A DNA stretch of 16,090 bases from Bacteroidota bacterium (GTDB lineage: Bacteria; Bacteroidota; Bacteroidia; 2-12-FULL-35-15), in contig JAIOQD010000058.1 in assembly GCA_021413595.1 (NCBI GenBank), positions 1 through 16,090 of the forward strand. Direction: 5' to 3'. Positions 1 to 7,052 of the stretch are shown in pieces. A program made the position numbers and the translations under genes. Each line of letters starts with the position of its first letter. The first letter of the stretch is position 1. Under the pieces are notes generated by a model. The model made no database searches and was not told where the DNA came from. It worked only from the letters and a program-made list of their open reading frames with translations.

Positions 1-66
1 TCTATGTCAATTCCCCCTAACCAACCACTAATTAAAACGTATTCAAAAGAAAGTTCTATTAATTAA
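1..66 (+). CDS. Possible C-terminal end of an upstream gene (partial)
   Basis: Frame 1 is open from the first base to a TAA at 64-66 and would encode the last 21 residues of a protein, ending in the residues YSKESSIN. The other two forward frames close within 30 bases. In crAss-like and most other tailed phages the gene directly before the portal is the terminase large subunit, so this could be its tail, but 21 residues carry no recognisable motif. The stop lies about 25 bases before the promoter of the portal gene, which fits the end of a separate transcription unit. Confidence 0.4.
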   Translation, partial: SMSIPPNQPLIKTYSKESSIN

Positions 67-69
67 ATT

Positions 70-90
70 AAGAAAATTTTAAGAAAATTT
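70..90 (+). repeat. Two-copy A-tract direct repeat, 11-base period
   Basis: The ten bases AAGAAAATTT occur at 70-79 and again at 81-90, one helical turn apart, just upstream of the portal promoter. Such phased A-tracts bend DNA and can act like an UP element. The repeat is seen directly; the role is inferred. Confidence 0.5.
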
Positions 91-91
91 A

Positions 92-119
92 TTTGGTATT
101 GTGAAAAATGCTATATTTG
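92..119 (+). promoter_or_regulatory. Bacteroidota-type promoter for the head operon
   Basis: TATATTTG at 112-119 matches the Bacteroidota -7 consensus TAnnTTTG exactly, and TTTG at 92-95 matches the -33 element, with 16 bases between them (slightly short of the usual 17-23). Transcription would start near 123-127, leaving a leader of about 15-20 bases before the portal GTG. Position, orientation and the upstream A-tract repeat all support it. Confidence 0.65.
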
Positions 120-141
120 ATGTATAAATAGCATATTTTCT

Positions 142-2553
142 GTGAGTTTAATCCCAAATGTCAATAGCAGCAACGGTGGTTCATCTGTAATGAGAGATTT
201 TCAGATGGATAAAAGCATTCAATCCAAATTAGACCCTCAATTTGGACAAGGGCTTGCTAAATACATTAATTCTACAATCAACGGAACAAATAGCTATTAT
301 TGGTTGCGCAATATTCGTTTTAGAAAAAACAGAAGTTACGCAAACGGTAAGATAGATATGTCGCAATTTATGGACAGGCTGGAAATGAATGGGAAAATGA
401 ACTATGTAAACTTAAATTGGAGTTGCATTAAACTTTGCAATACCATTATAGGTAGAATGGTTGGTTCTTGGATTGCTCGTAATGAAAAGGTAACTGTTAC
501 GGCAGTAGACGATATTTCTATTGCAAATAAAAAAGATAGAGCAGACCAAGCAGAATTTGTTTTTGATAATAAAGAATTTCTTGGTCAAATTCAAGAAGAA
601 TCAGGTGTTCAAGTTGTCCCACAAGACCAATTTGTAGCAGAAGATAAAGACGAATTAGATGAATGGTGCAGTCAATTTAACAATCTTCCGGAAGAAATTA
701 AATACGAAATAGGGGTTAATAATATATTAGCCGCTAATAGCTGGTTTGATGTATTAAAATCTAAAATGCTGCACGATAGCGCAGAAGTTGGATTAGTTGG
801 TACATATACATATATGAATACTGATGGAGAAATTATTGTTGAATGGGTAAGACCTGAAAACATGATTTATTCTTATTCAGAATATCCTGATTTTAGAGAT
901 ACTACATGGCGTGGTAGAATGACAAGTCTTAAAGTTAGCGAACTCCGTAAAAGATACGGGAAAGCTTGTGGCGGCACTTTGGACGAAGAACAAGTTTGGC
1001 AAATAGCGCAAACGGCTAAAGAGTATCAACTTTTAGATAAAATTACATGGAATCAACAATGGACTGTTTCTATTCTTAGACCTTATGACGAATGGAACTT
1101 AGATGTAATGGAATTTGAGTTAAGAAGTCTTGATGTTGAAACATTTACCGTAACAAAAACAAAAACAAACAATTCTACTTTAATTACAAAAGGAAGAATT
1201 GATAAAATAAAGGAAAATCAGAAGATTGTTGAAGATAAGCAAATTAATATCTACAGAGGCGTATATGCTGTAACATCAGATATTATGCTTGAATGGGGCA
1301 TTAAAAAAAATATGATTACTCCGCAAGACCCTAAAGAAGTTGGTAATGCGGAATTTTCTTATTCATTTTATATGTATCAAAGCTATGATATGAGAAACAT
1401 AGCTGTTCCTGAAAAAATAGAAGAACCTTTAGACCAAATGATTATTGCACGACTGAAAATACAACAGTTAGTTGCTAAAATGAAGCCAGCGGGTGCGCAA
1501 ATAAACATAGATGCATTACAAGAGTTGGATTTGGGATTAGGCGGCACTACAAAACCATTAGAGGTTCAGAAAATTTGGGAGCAATCAGGAAATCTTTATT
1601 ATAGAGGTAGAGATGCCGATGGAAACCCGATTCCAGCCCCTATTGCAGAATTAGCTAATGCTGGGTTTGTTCAGCAAATGCAAGGGCTTATAGCTTTATA
1701 TCAATTTCATTATCAAGTATTAAAAGACGAATTAGGTCAAGACCCTAATTTAATAGCATCTGCAACAACTCCAAGAGTAGCCGCAGGTAATGTTCAATCA
1801 GCTATAAAGGTTTCAGATAATACTATTGACCATATGTACGATGCATATTTACTTTGCATGGAAGATACTTCAAGAAAAGTAGCTTGTTTGCTTAATAAAA
1901 GCGTTTCTTATGGGGCTAAAAAATATAGGGAATTATTAAAAGAAGATGAAGTAAAAAATAGGGTATTTAATACAAAAATTCAGATGCTACCGGATGAAAC
2001 CGAAATAGCAAAATTAGAGCAAATGATGAATATTGCTATTGAATCTAATCCTGATTTTATATTGTATTGTGATACATTTAAATTAATTCGTGTAGCAAAA
2101 GAAAATGTAAAATACGCTGAATTACTGTTTAGAAAAGCACAAAAAAGATTTTTAAAAAGCAAGCAAGAGCAAGCGCAACAAAATAGCCAATACAATTCAG
2201 AGATACAGATTAAATCTCAACAAGAAAAAGCATCATCTGATGCTATGTTAGAGGATAAAAAGAATCAGGCTAAAGAAAGGCAAATAGTTCTTCAAGGAAG
2301 CTTTGATTTAATGAAATCGGCAGTACCTATGTCAAATGAAATGACAGCGTTACTTGGACAGGTTATTAAAAATGTATCTATCCCTTTGTTTATGGAAAAC
2401 GACCAATTAGAGCAAGCTATGGGGCAAATGGAACAAGAGAAAGAGCAAGCGCAAATGGAACAAGAGCAGCAAATGCAAGAACAGGGACAAGGACAGCAGG
2501 AACAACAAGGCATGGAACAGGGGATGGAACAACAAATGCAACAACAACAATAA
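142..2553 (+). CDS. Portal protein, crAss-like
   Basis: Probable portal protein, forming the dodecameric ring at the capsid vertex through which DNA is packaged and ejected. At 803 residues it has the size of crAss-like portals. The N-terminal region (residues about 18-115, with the stretch YYWLRNIRFRKNRSYANG) and its place before the head genes and capsid gene support the call. Residues about 680-730 are K/Q/E-rich and probably coiled; residues 754-803 form a low-complexity tail of Q, E, M and G. The start used is GTG at 142, a suitable distance after the promoter; the first in-frame ATG is at 190 (residue 17), and no Shine-Dalgarno sequence decides between them. The ATG at 157 is out of frame. 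The call rests on recalled family resemblance and gene order. Confidence 0.8.
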   Translation: MSLIPNVNSSNGGSSVMRDFQMDKSIQSKLDPQFGQGLAKYINSTINGTNSYYWLRNIRFRKNRSYANGKIDMSQFMDRLEMNGKMNYVNLNWSCIKLCNTIIGRMVGSWIARNEKVTVTAVDDISIANKKDRADQAEFVFDNKEFLGQIQEESGVQVVPQDQFVAEDKDELDEWCSQFNNLPEEIKYEIGVNNILAANSWFDVLKSKMLHDSAEVGLVGTYTYMNTDGEIIVEWVRPENMIYSYSEYPDFRDTTWRGRMTSLKVSELRKRYGKACGGTLDEEQVWQIAQTAKEYQLLDKITWNQQWTVSILRPYDEWNLDVMEFELRSLDVETFTVTKTKTNNSTLITKGRIDKIKENQKIVEDKQINIYRGVYAVTSDIMLEWGIKKNMITPQDPKEVGNAEFSYSFYMYQSYDMRNIAVPEKIEEPLDQMIIARLKIQQLVAKMKPAGAQINIDALQELDLGLGGTTKPLEVQKIWEQSGNLYYRGRDADGNPIPAPIAELANAGFVQQMQGLIALYQFHYQVLKDELGQDPNLIASATTPRVAAGNVQSAIKVSDNTIDHMYDAYLLCMEDTSRKVACLLNKSVSYGAKKYRELLKEDEVKNRVFNTKIQMLPDETEIAKLEQMMNIAIESNPDFILYCDTFKLIRVAKENVKYAELLFRKAQKRFLKSKQEQAQQNSQYNSEIQIKSQQEKASSDAMLEDKKNQAKERQIVLQGSFDLMKSAVPMSNEMTALLGQVIKNVSIPLFMENDQLEQAMGQMEQEKEQAQMEQEQQMQEQGQGQQEQQGMEQGMEQQMQQQQ

Positions 2554-2566
2554 AAAATATATTAAA

Positions 2567-2908
2567 ATGGCACTTAGTCAATTATTAGATTTAACAGAAA
2601 AATTCAATGTAGGAAGTTCAGTAGTTTTAGATGTAGAAGGGTACGACTATGCTATTGTACAAATAAAAACACCTTCTGCTACTATTGATTTTTCTACAAC
2701 AAATAATGGAGGAAACCCCGATAAGGCAGCAAACGCAGTTGATTTTGTTTCTTTTATGGGTACAAATTTAACTACTCAAACCGGAGTTGTGACATTAGCA
2801 ACAAGCGGGATAGTTAGAACAGAAAGGGGAGGTAAATACTTAAAATTATCGGCAGCGGCAGCCACAACAGTTGCTTTGCTTATTGTTAGATTATATAAAA
2901 TAGCTTAA
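2567..2908 (+). CDS. Small beta-rich head protein, possibly decoration or head-fibre base
   Basis: A 113-residue protein, rich in V, T, A and G with alternating hydrophobic residues, predicted by eye to be nearly all beta-strand. It has no signal peptide; the C-terminal segment (TVALLIVRLYKIA) looks like a buried strand, not a membrane helix. It begins 13 bases after the portal stop behind an A/T-rich leader without Shine-Dalgarno and ends 2 bases before the next gene. Small beta proteins between portal and capsid genes in crAss-like phages include head-fibre and decoration proteins, so a capsid-surface role is the best guess. No specific family was recognised. Confidence 0.65.
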   Translation: MALSQLLDLTEKFNVGSSVVLDVEGYDYAIVQIKTPSATIDFSTTNNGGNPDKAANAVDFVSFMGTNLTTQTGVVTLATSGIVRTERGGKYLKLSAAAATTVALLIVRLYKIA

Positions 2909-2910
2909 TC

Positions 2911-3288
2911 ATGGTACTTACAGCAGAATTAATTCAGTCAAAATTATTTAATCTTTATTTAGCTGCACATAAGCTTCATTTAGATACTCGTTCTTATTCC
3001 CAGCATAAGGCATTAGGTGAATTGTATGAAGGACTATTGGGATTTACTGATAGCATTAGTGAGATTTTAATGGGCTATCAGGGGGGCAAAAGAATTGGGA
3101 AGCTAATGCCCGAATCCCCTGCTATTTATAGCTTAGAAGCGGTAGATAAGCTTATTGAAGATGTGTTAAGTTTTTCTTATGAATTATACGAATGGGCTGA
3201 AACTAAAAAATATTGCGATGTAGAAAATAAAGCGCAAGATTTAAGTGGGTTATTTGCATCAACCAAATACAAATTAACACTTAGCTAA
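2911..3288 (+). CDS. Dps/ferritin-like protein in the head operon
   Basis: A 125-residue, almost wholly helical protein resembling the Dps branch of the ferritin superfamily, which binds and oxidises Fe(II) and protects DNA from peroxide damage. Visible residues are H20, H32, D47 and E51 (H32 in QHKALGELYE, D47/E51 in DSISE). Their spacings of 12, 15 and 4 equal those of H51, H63, D78 and E82 of E. coli Dps, the inter-subunit ferroxidase ligands. H23 is an alternative first ligand. The D67 equivalent would be G36, with E37 next to it, so the site may be modified. It is shorter than typical Dps (about 165 residues), lacking the lysine-rich N-terminal tail and part of the last helix. It starts 2 bases after the previous stop. 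Whether it is packaged in the virion or acts in the infected cell cannot be told. Confidence 0.65.
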   Translation: MVLTAELIQSKLFNLYLAAHKLHLDTRSYSQHKALGELYEGLLGFTDSISEILMGYQGGKRIGKLMPESPAIYSLEAVDKLIEDVLSFSYELYEWAETKKYCDVENKAQDLSGLFASTKYKLTLS

Positions 3289-3310
3289 TTAATAACCAAA
3301 AAAACAAAAT

Positions 3311-4456
3311 ATGTTAGAAGAATCAACAAATCCAACAGAAACCGCATCTCAATTTAACCCATTTGATGAATCTTCTTGGGTTGAAAACGGCAATGATGAA
3401 CAAACATTAGAAAATACCCAAATAATAGAGCAAGTTGCAACAGCAGCTACCGAAGTTAAAAAAGAAGAAGTTGCTGATACTTCACCCGATTATAATTCTT
3501 TTATTAAAGAAACATTTGGGTATGAAAATGTAGAAGCTGCAAAAGAAGATATAAAAAGATTAAAAGAAACTCCTGCAAAAGAAGAAGTAAAATTTGCTAA
3601 TGAAGATAGTGAAAAGCTTTATAAAGCATGGGTTGAAGGCAAGCAGGACGAGGTATATGGTTATTTAAATAATCAAAAGAAAATAAATAAGCTATTAAAT
3701 TCAGAAATAAATGAAGTTAATGCGGCTGAAATAATTAAATTAAGCATACAAAATACAAATAAAGACCTTTCAGACGATGAAGTTGAATTTGTGTTTAATA
3801 AAAAATTCTCAATTCCCAATAAGCCAACTCAATCTTATGATGAAACAGATGAAGATTATGAAGTAAAGGTTAATCAATGGGAACAGCAGGTGGTAACAAT
3901 GAAAAAAGAACTTGTTATCGAAGCCAAAATGGCTAAACCGCAAATTGAGAAATTAAAATCGGAATTAACACTACCTGATATTCAAAAAGAACAGAGTATT
4001 AATCAGCCAACGCAAGAAGATTTGCAAGAGGCAGAGCAATACAGAAAATCTTATGAAAATGCTTTAGAAGCGGAGTATAAAACCTTTGGCGGGTTCAATG
4101 TAATGTTTAAAGATGGGGATATTGAAATTCCTATTACTTACACCCCAACAGATGAAGAAAAAACTTTGCTAAAAACAACCTTAGTTGATTTTGACAGCAA
4201 TCAGTATTTTGGTGAAAGATGGTTTGCCGAAGATGGTAAGCCAAAAATCCATGATATTATGGCTGATAAATATTTTCTTGAAAATAAAGAGAAAATAATG
4301 CAAAAGGTTGCAAATGAAGCGGCTAATCAAATGCGTTTGCAAATGATAGCAAGAACAAGTAATGTTAGTTTAAATGGAAGAACTCAACAACAATCATTCA
4401 ATCCAAACGGTAAAACCGAATTAGAAGGATTAGCTGATTGGGCTTTTTCAAGTTAA
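3311..4456 (+). CDS. Acidic, coiled scaffold-like protein preceding the capsid gene
   Basis: A 381-residue, strongly acidic protein placed immediately before the major capsid gene, the usual place of a scaffolding protein that directs procapsid assembly. Residues 1-65 are low-complexity and E/T/N-rich, probably disordered. Residues about 65-250 are charged and helical with likely coiled coil; about 250-350 contain a more globular part (FGGFNVMFKDGDIEIPITYTP). The C-terminus ends in a conserved-looking hydrophobic patch (ELEGLADWAFSS), suited to touching the capsid protein as the C-terminus does in other scaffolds. It starts 22 bases after the Dps-like gene behind an A-rich leader. The role is inferred from position and composition; an internal head protein is the main alternative. 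Confidence 0.6.
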   Translation: MLEESTNPTETASQFNPFDESSWVENGNDEQTLENTQIIEQVATAATEVKKEEVADTSPDYNSFIKETFGYENVEAAKEDIKRLKETPAKEEVKFANEDSEKLYKAWVEGKQDEVYGYLNNQKKINKLLNSEINEVNAAEIIKLSIQNTNKDLSDDEVEFVFNKKFSIPNKPTQSYDETDEDYEVKVNQWEQQVVTMKKELVIEAKMAKPQIEKLKSELTLPDIQKEQSINQPTQEDLQEAEQYRKSYENALEAEYKTFGGFNVMFKDGDIEIPITYTPTDEEKTLLKTTLVDFDSNQYFGERWFAEDGKPKIHDIMADKYFLENKEKIMQKVANEAANQMRLQMIARTSNVSLNGRTQQQSFNPNGKTELEGLADWAFSS

Positions 4457-4493
4457 AAAAAACAATATTTTAAACAAACAAAAACTTTAAACA

Positions 4494-5912
4494 ATGGCAG
4501 GTATAAATACTTCCAACATTTTACAGCCGGGGGCTATTTCAGCCTCGTCTAATCAATGGTCACTCATTAGTGACTTGCAGCTTCTTACCCCTCAATTTTA
4601 CAACAAGTATGTACAAAAGTACGGTAATGAAGATTTTACATGGTGGTTATCTACTTTCGGTGGTATGGAAGAAGTTAAAAATCGTGAATTCTTTTGGTTT
4701 GAAAACAGAGGTAAATTGATGCTTGCAGTAAGCAATCTTACCGCTGTATCTGCTCCGGCAGCAGGTGCAACTGTATCTGTAACCGTTTCTGATGGTTATT
4801 ATAATTCAGGCACTCAAAACCCTATTCGTGCAGGAGAAACTGTTCGTGTAGCTTCTTCTAACATTGAAGGTGAAATCTTGACAGTAGACACAACTACTGC
4901 TTCTGCTTTCGTAGTTACTATCCGACCAAAGAAATCTACACAAGCTTTTGTAAGTGCTGGTTCTGCTAACTTGCTTGCAGGTGAGGTATTGCTTTTAAGT
5001 GGTGATACTGATGCTGGTGAAGCTTCTGATAGCATTAACCCACAAATTCATCTTGATATTAAGTATAGTAATACTATTACTGAAATCAGAGAAAGTTGGG
5101 CTGCAACAGATTTGGCTGAAATGACTGAAATTTTCTACAATAGTGGAGTAACAGGAGATGTTCCAGCCGCACAAGCAGGAAACTCTTACTACACTTTGAA
5201 AGGATTGATTAAAGCCAACACCCGATTCAAGAATAACGTAGAGTTCAAATTGATGCGTGGTGATAAGCAAACCAACACAGGTCTTTCTAATTCAGTTGGT
5301 GCGCAAGGTATTATCTCTCAAATCGAAGAAAGAGGTGAAACCGTAAACTACACAGCAGGTTCTTTGGACATTGCTAAATTGCACGAAATTACCCGTATTA
5401 TGGATGTAAACGGTTGTGCAAAACAAAATATGTGGTTGCAGGATATTTACCAAAAACAAAACTTTTCTGATGGTATTTTCAAAGAGTTCCCAGCAGGTGC
5501 ATTTGTTTGGGGTCAAGGCGAAAAATCAGAAGAAGCAAGTGTTTCTTATGGTTTCCAGCAAATGTATATTGATGGATATATGCTACAGACTAAGAAGTAT
5601 TCTAACTTCAACTCTGAAGTTGTTTACGGTAAAACTCCAAATGTTGATTACTTCCGTAACTACGGAATTATCTGCCCTATGGGAGAAAGTCGTGATGCTC
5701 GTGATGCAAGCAAATCTTACAAAAACATTACCATTATGTATCAAAATCCTCCTAAAGGTGGAACAGTTGGTAATGCAGTAAGAGTTTGGAGGCATGGTGG
5801 CGGTTCTCAAAATCCTACCAATGGTCAAATGATTGACAAGGTGGAGATGATTACTTACAAATCAAGTCGTGTTACAGCGGGCAACCAGTTTGTTATCGTT
5901 CAAGCTTCATAG
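4494..5912 (+). CDS. Major capsid protein, HK97-fold, crAss-like
   Basis: Probable major capsid protein building the icosahedral shell. The 472-residue length fits crAss-like capsid proteins. The N-terminal segment with aromatic residues (TPQFYNKYVQKYGNEDFTWW, then EEVKNREFFWFENRGK at 58-73) is followed by a beta-rich insert at about 78-178, then a helical and mixed core; the C-terminus is a beta-strand (NQFVIVQAS). Codon use differs from its neighbours: of 16 arginines, 9 use CGT, 2 CGA and 5 AGA/AGG, while the upstream gene uses AGA for 5 of 6. It also favours TTC, AAC and TAC. This is the pattern of a very highly expressed gene. The leader at 4457-4493 is long and A-rich without Shine-Dalgarno. 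It stops with TAG, has an in-frame TAA 33 bases on, and is followed by a strong terminator. Confidence 0.85.
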   Translation: MAGINTSNILQPGAISASSNQWSLISDLQLLTPQFYNKYVQKYGNEDFTWWLSTFGGMEEVKNREFFWFENRGKLMLAVSNLTAVSAPAAGATVSVTVSDGYYNSGTQNPIRAGETVRVASSNIEGEILTVDTTTASAFVVTIRPKKSTQAFVSAGSANLLAGEVLLLSGDTDAGEASDSINPQIHLDIKYSNTITEIRESWAATDLAEMTEIFYNSGVTGDVPAAQAGNSYYTLKGLIKANTRFKNNVEFKLMRGDKQTNTGLSNSVGAQGIISQIEERGETVNYTAGSLDIAKLHEITRIMDVNGCAKQNMWLQDIYQKQNFSDGIFKEFPAGAFVWGQGEKSEEASVSYGFQQMYIDGYMLQTKKYSNFNSEVVYGKTPNVDYFRNYGIICPMGESRDARDASKSYKNITIMYQNPPKGGTVGNAVRVWRHGGGSQNPTNGQMIDKVEMITYKSSRVTAGNQFVIVQAS

Positions 5913-5927
5913 TTTTTAATTATTACA

Positions 5928-5961
5928 ATGGTAGCGGGTTAAAATCCGCTACCATCTTTTT
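5928..5961 (+). terminator. Rho-independent terminator after the capsid gene
   Basis: A perfect 10-bp stem pairs ATGGTAGCGG (5928-5937) with CCGCTACCAT (5946-5955) around an 8-base loop, followed by C and five T (5957-5961). It begins 15 bases after the capsid stop. No clear promoter separates it from the next gene, so it may be a partial terminator that lowers downstream expression. Confidence 0.85.
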
Positions 5962-6033
5962 AGAAGAACACCCGATACAATTTCGGGGGGCGATATGCTA
6001 TTAAAAGTTATAAACGCTTAAAATAAAAGCAAA

Positions 6034-6951
6034 ATGGGACGACCAAAAGGTACACAAGCAGCAGGTATTGCCGATGTGCAATATTCTCAAACAGGCATTG
6101 GCGATATGCAAAGCCAGCCTCAAATTACAGCAGAGTTAATGCACTCTTTTATTGCTAAAGACGAAGCAGTAGAGCCGAAATCAGAGTACAGAATTTTTAA
6201 ATTAATCAATACCGCTAAACGGGGCAGAGTTCACATTGACGGTATTGATGATGTGATTAATCCCAAAACAGGTAAAGTTGAAAGGGTAAGGCTTCTTTCG
6301 GGAGTAGATACTATTTGGTTAAAAGAGCAGAAAGATGTTACAGAGGACTTTATTCGTCAAAACAGAAGAAGTTTGATTTTTGAAGATAAAGTATTAAGAA
6401 TCCCTTCATGGGATTCTACAGCTATTTCATTTATTGAAGTTAGTAGGCATTTGGTAGATAATCCAAACAGAAAAACAGGTTCTAAAACTGAATTTTACGA
6501 ATGGAATCCTCAAAAACAAGCTGAATTAGCACTTAAACAAAGGCATCAAAAAGTAGAAGCTATGAAATTAGCTATGACTATTGATGAAGATAAAATGAGG
6601 AAACACGCTTTATTCTTAGGAGTTTCTTTTGTAGATGAAGTCGGTATGGTTAAAACGCCTGATTCGTTAAGAAACGATTATGTTTTAAAAGCAGAAGAAA
6701 ATCCTATTAATTTTATTGAAACAGTAGAAAGCCCATTGGTTCATATTTCCTATTTAATTAAAAAGGCTATTATAGATACAAAAATTGATTTGGGCAGAGA
6801 AAGCAATAAAGTCTATTGGTCTACAGGTGGATTTATCTGTTCTATCCCTTCTCATATGAAAGCGCAAGCTTATTTAATTGAGTTTGCATCAAATGGCACA
6901 CAGGAAAGTAAAGACTTCCTTGCGCAACTTGAAATTGTAGTTAAAAAATAG
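6034..6951 (+). CDS. Conserved phage structural-module protein, unknown function
   Basis: A 305-residue soluble protein with mixed helix and strand and no signal peptide or membrane segment. The first 35 residues are low-complexity (Q/A/G-rich). A compact domain follows at about 50-125 (RVHIDGIDDVINPKTGKVER, then NRRSLIFEDKVLRIPSWD), then a charged helical segment with EFYEWNPQKQAE at about 154-165, and a C-terminal domain containing KAIIDTKIDLGRESNKVYW. I recall proteins of this kind in Bacteroidota phages next to capsid genes, always without a defined role. Lying alone between two terminators, it may be an auxiliary capsid or head-completion protein, but this is inference. The ATG at 6034 follows an A-rich leader (AAAAGCAAA). 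It ends TAG, with TAA two codons later. Confidence 0.6.
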   Translation: MGRPKGTQAAGIADVQYSQTGIGDMQSQPQITAELMHSFIAKDEAVEPKSEYRIFKLINTAKRGRVHIDGIDDVINPKTGKVERVRLLSGVDTIWLKEQKDVTEDFIRQNRRSLIFEDKVLRIPSWDSTAISFIEVSRHLVDNPNRKTGSKTEFYEWNPQKQAELALKQRHQKVEAMKLAMTIDEDKMRKHALFLGVSFVDEVGMVKTPDSLRNDYVLKAEENPINFIETVESPLVHISYLIKKAIIDTKIDLGRESNKVYWSTGGFICSIPSHMKAQAYLIEFASNGTQESKDFLAQLEIVVKK

Positions 6952-6971
6952 AATTAATTAATTCTATAATT

Positions 6972-7007
6972 AAAGCCTATGAAACTAAAAAATTCATGGG
7001 CTTTTTT
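6972..7007 (+). terminator. Rho-independent terminator before the neck/tail operon
   Basis: AAAGCCTATGAA (6972-6983) pairs with TTCATGGGCTTT (6993-7004) to give a 12-bp stem with one G-T wobble and a 9-base A-rich loop. The last stem bases run into six T at 7002-7007. It starts 20 bases after the preceding stop. Confidence 0.85.
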
Positions 7008-7008
7008 A

Positions 7009-7029
7009 TTTGGAAATGTATTATATTTG
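7009..7029 (+). promoter_or_regulatory. Bacteroidota-type promoter for the neck/tail operon
   Basis: TATATTTG at 7022-7029 is an exact TAnnTTTG -7 element, identical to that of the portal promoter. A TTTG lies at 7009-7012 but is only 9 bases away, too near for a standard -33 element, and nothing better is seen further up because the terminator stem occupies that place. Transcription would start near 7034-7037, leaving a leader of about 17 bases before the ATG at 7053. Its place directly after a terminator supports it. Confidence 0.55.
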
Positions 7030-7052
7030 TTCTATACAATTTTCAAATTAAA

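Noticed and set aside
412..2513. Minus-strand open frames opposite the portal gene
   Set aside because: Short, Cys/Ile/Ser-rich translations of the complement of a coding gene; no promoter or leader, and all confident genes are on the + strand.
2404..2553. Triplet-rich portal end as a CRISPR-like or tandem-repeat array
   Set aside because: No regular repeat/spacer units; it is codon-level low complexity encoding a Q/E/M tail.
5416..5781. 121-residue open frame inside the capsid gene (+ strand, other frame)
   Set aside because: Lies wholly within the highly expressed capsid gene, has no leader of its own, and its protein looks like an out-of-frame shadow (K/L/S-rich, no domain).
4814..5828. 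Minus-strand open frames opposite the capsid gene
   Set aside because: Antisense shadows caused by the codon bias of the capsid gene; no recognisable protein features.
5928..5987. Hairpins after the capsid gene as a riboswitch or attachment site
   Set aside because: The main hairpin is a plain stem with a T-run, explained fully as a terminator; there is no integrase and no second copy of the sequence in the window.
6996..7052. N-terminal extension of ring-like protein 1 from an ATG at 6996
   Set aside because: It begins within the 3' arm of a terminator stem and runs through the T-run and the -7 element; the ATG at 7053 has a typical A-rich leader and gives a sensible N-terminus.
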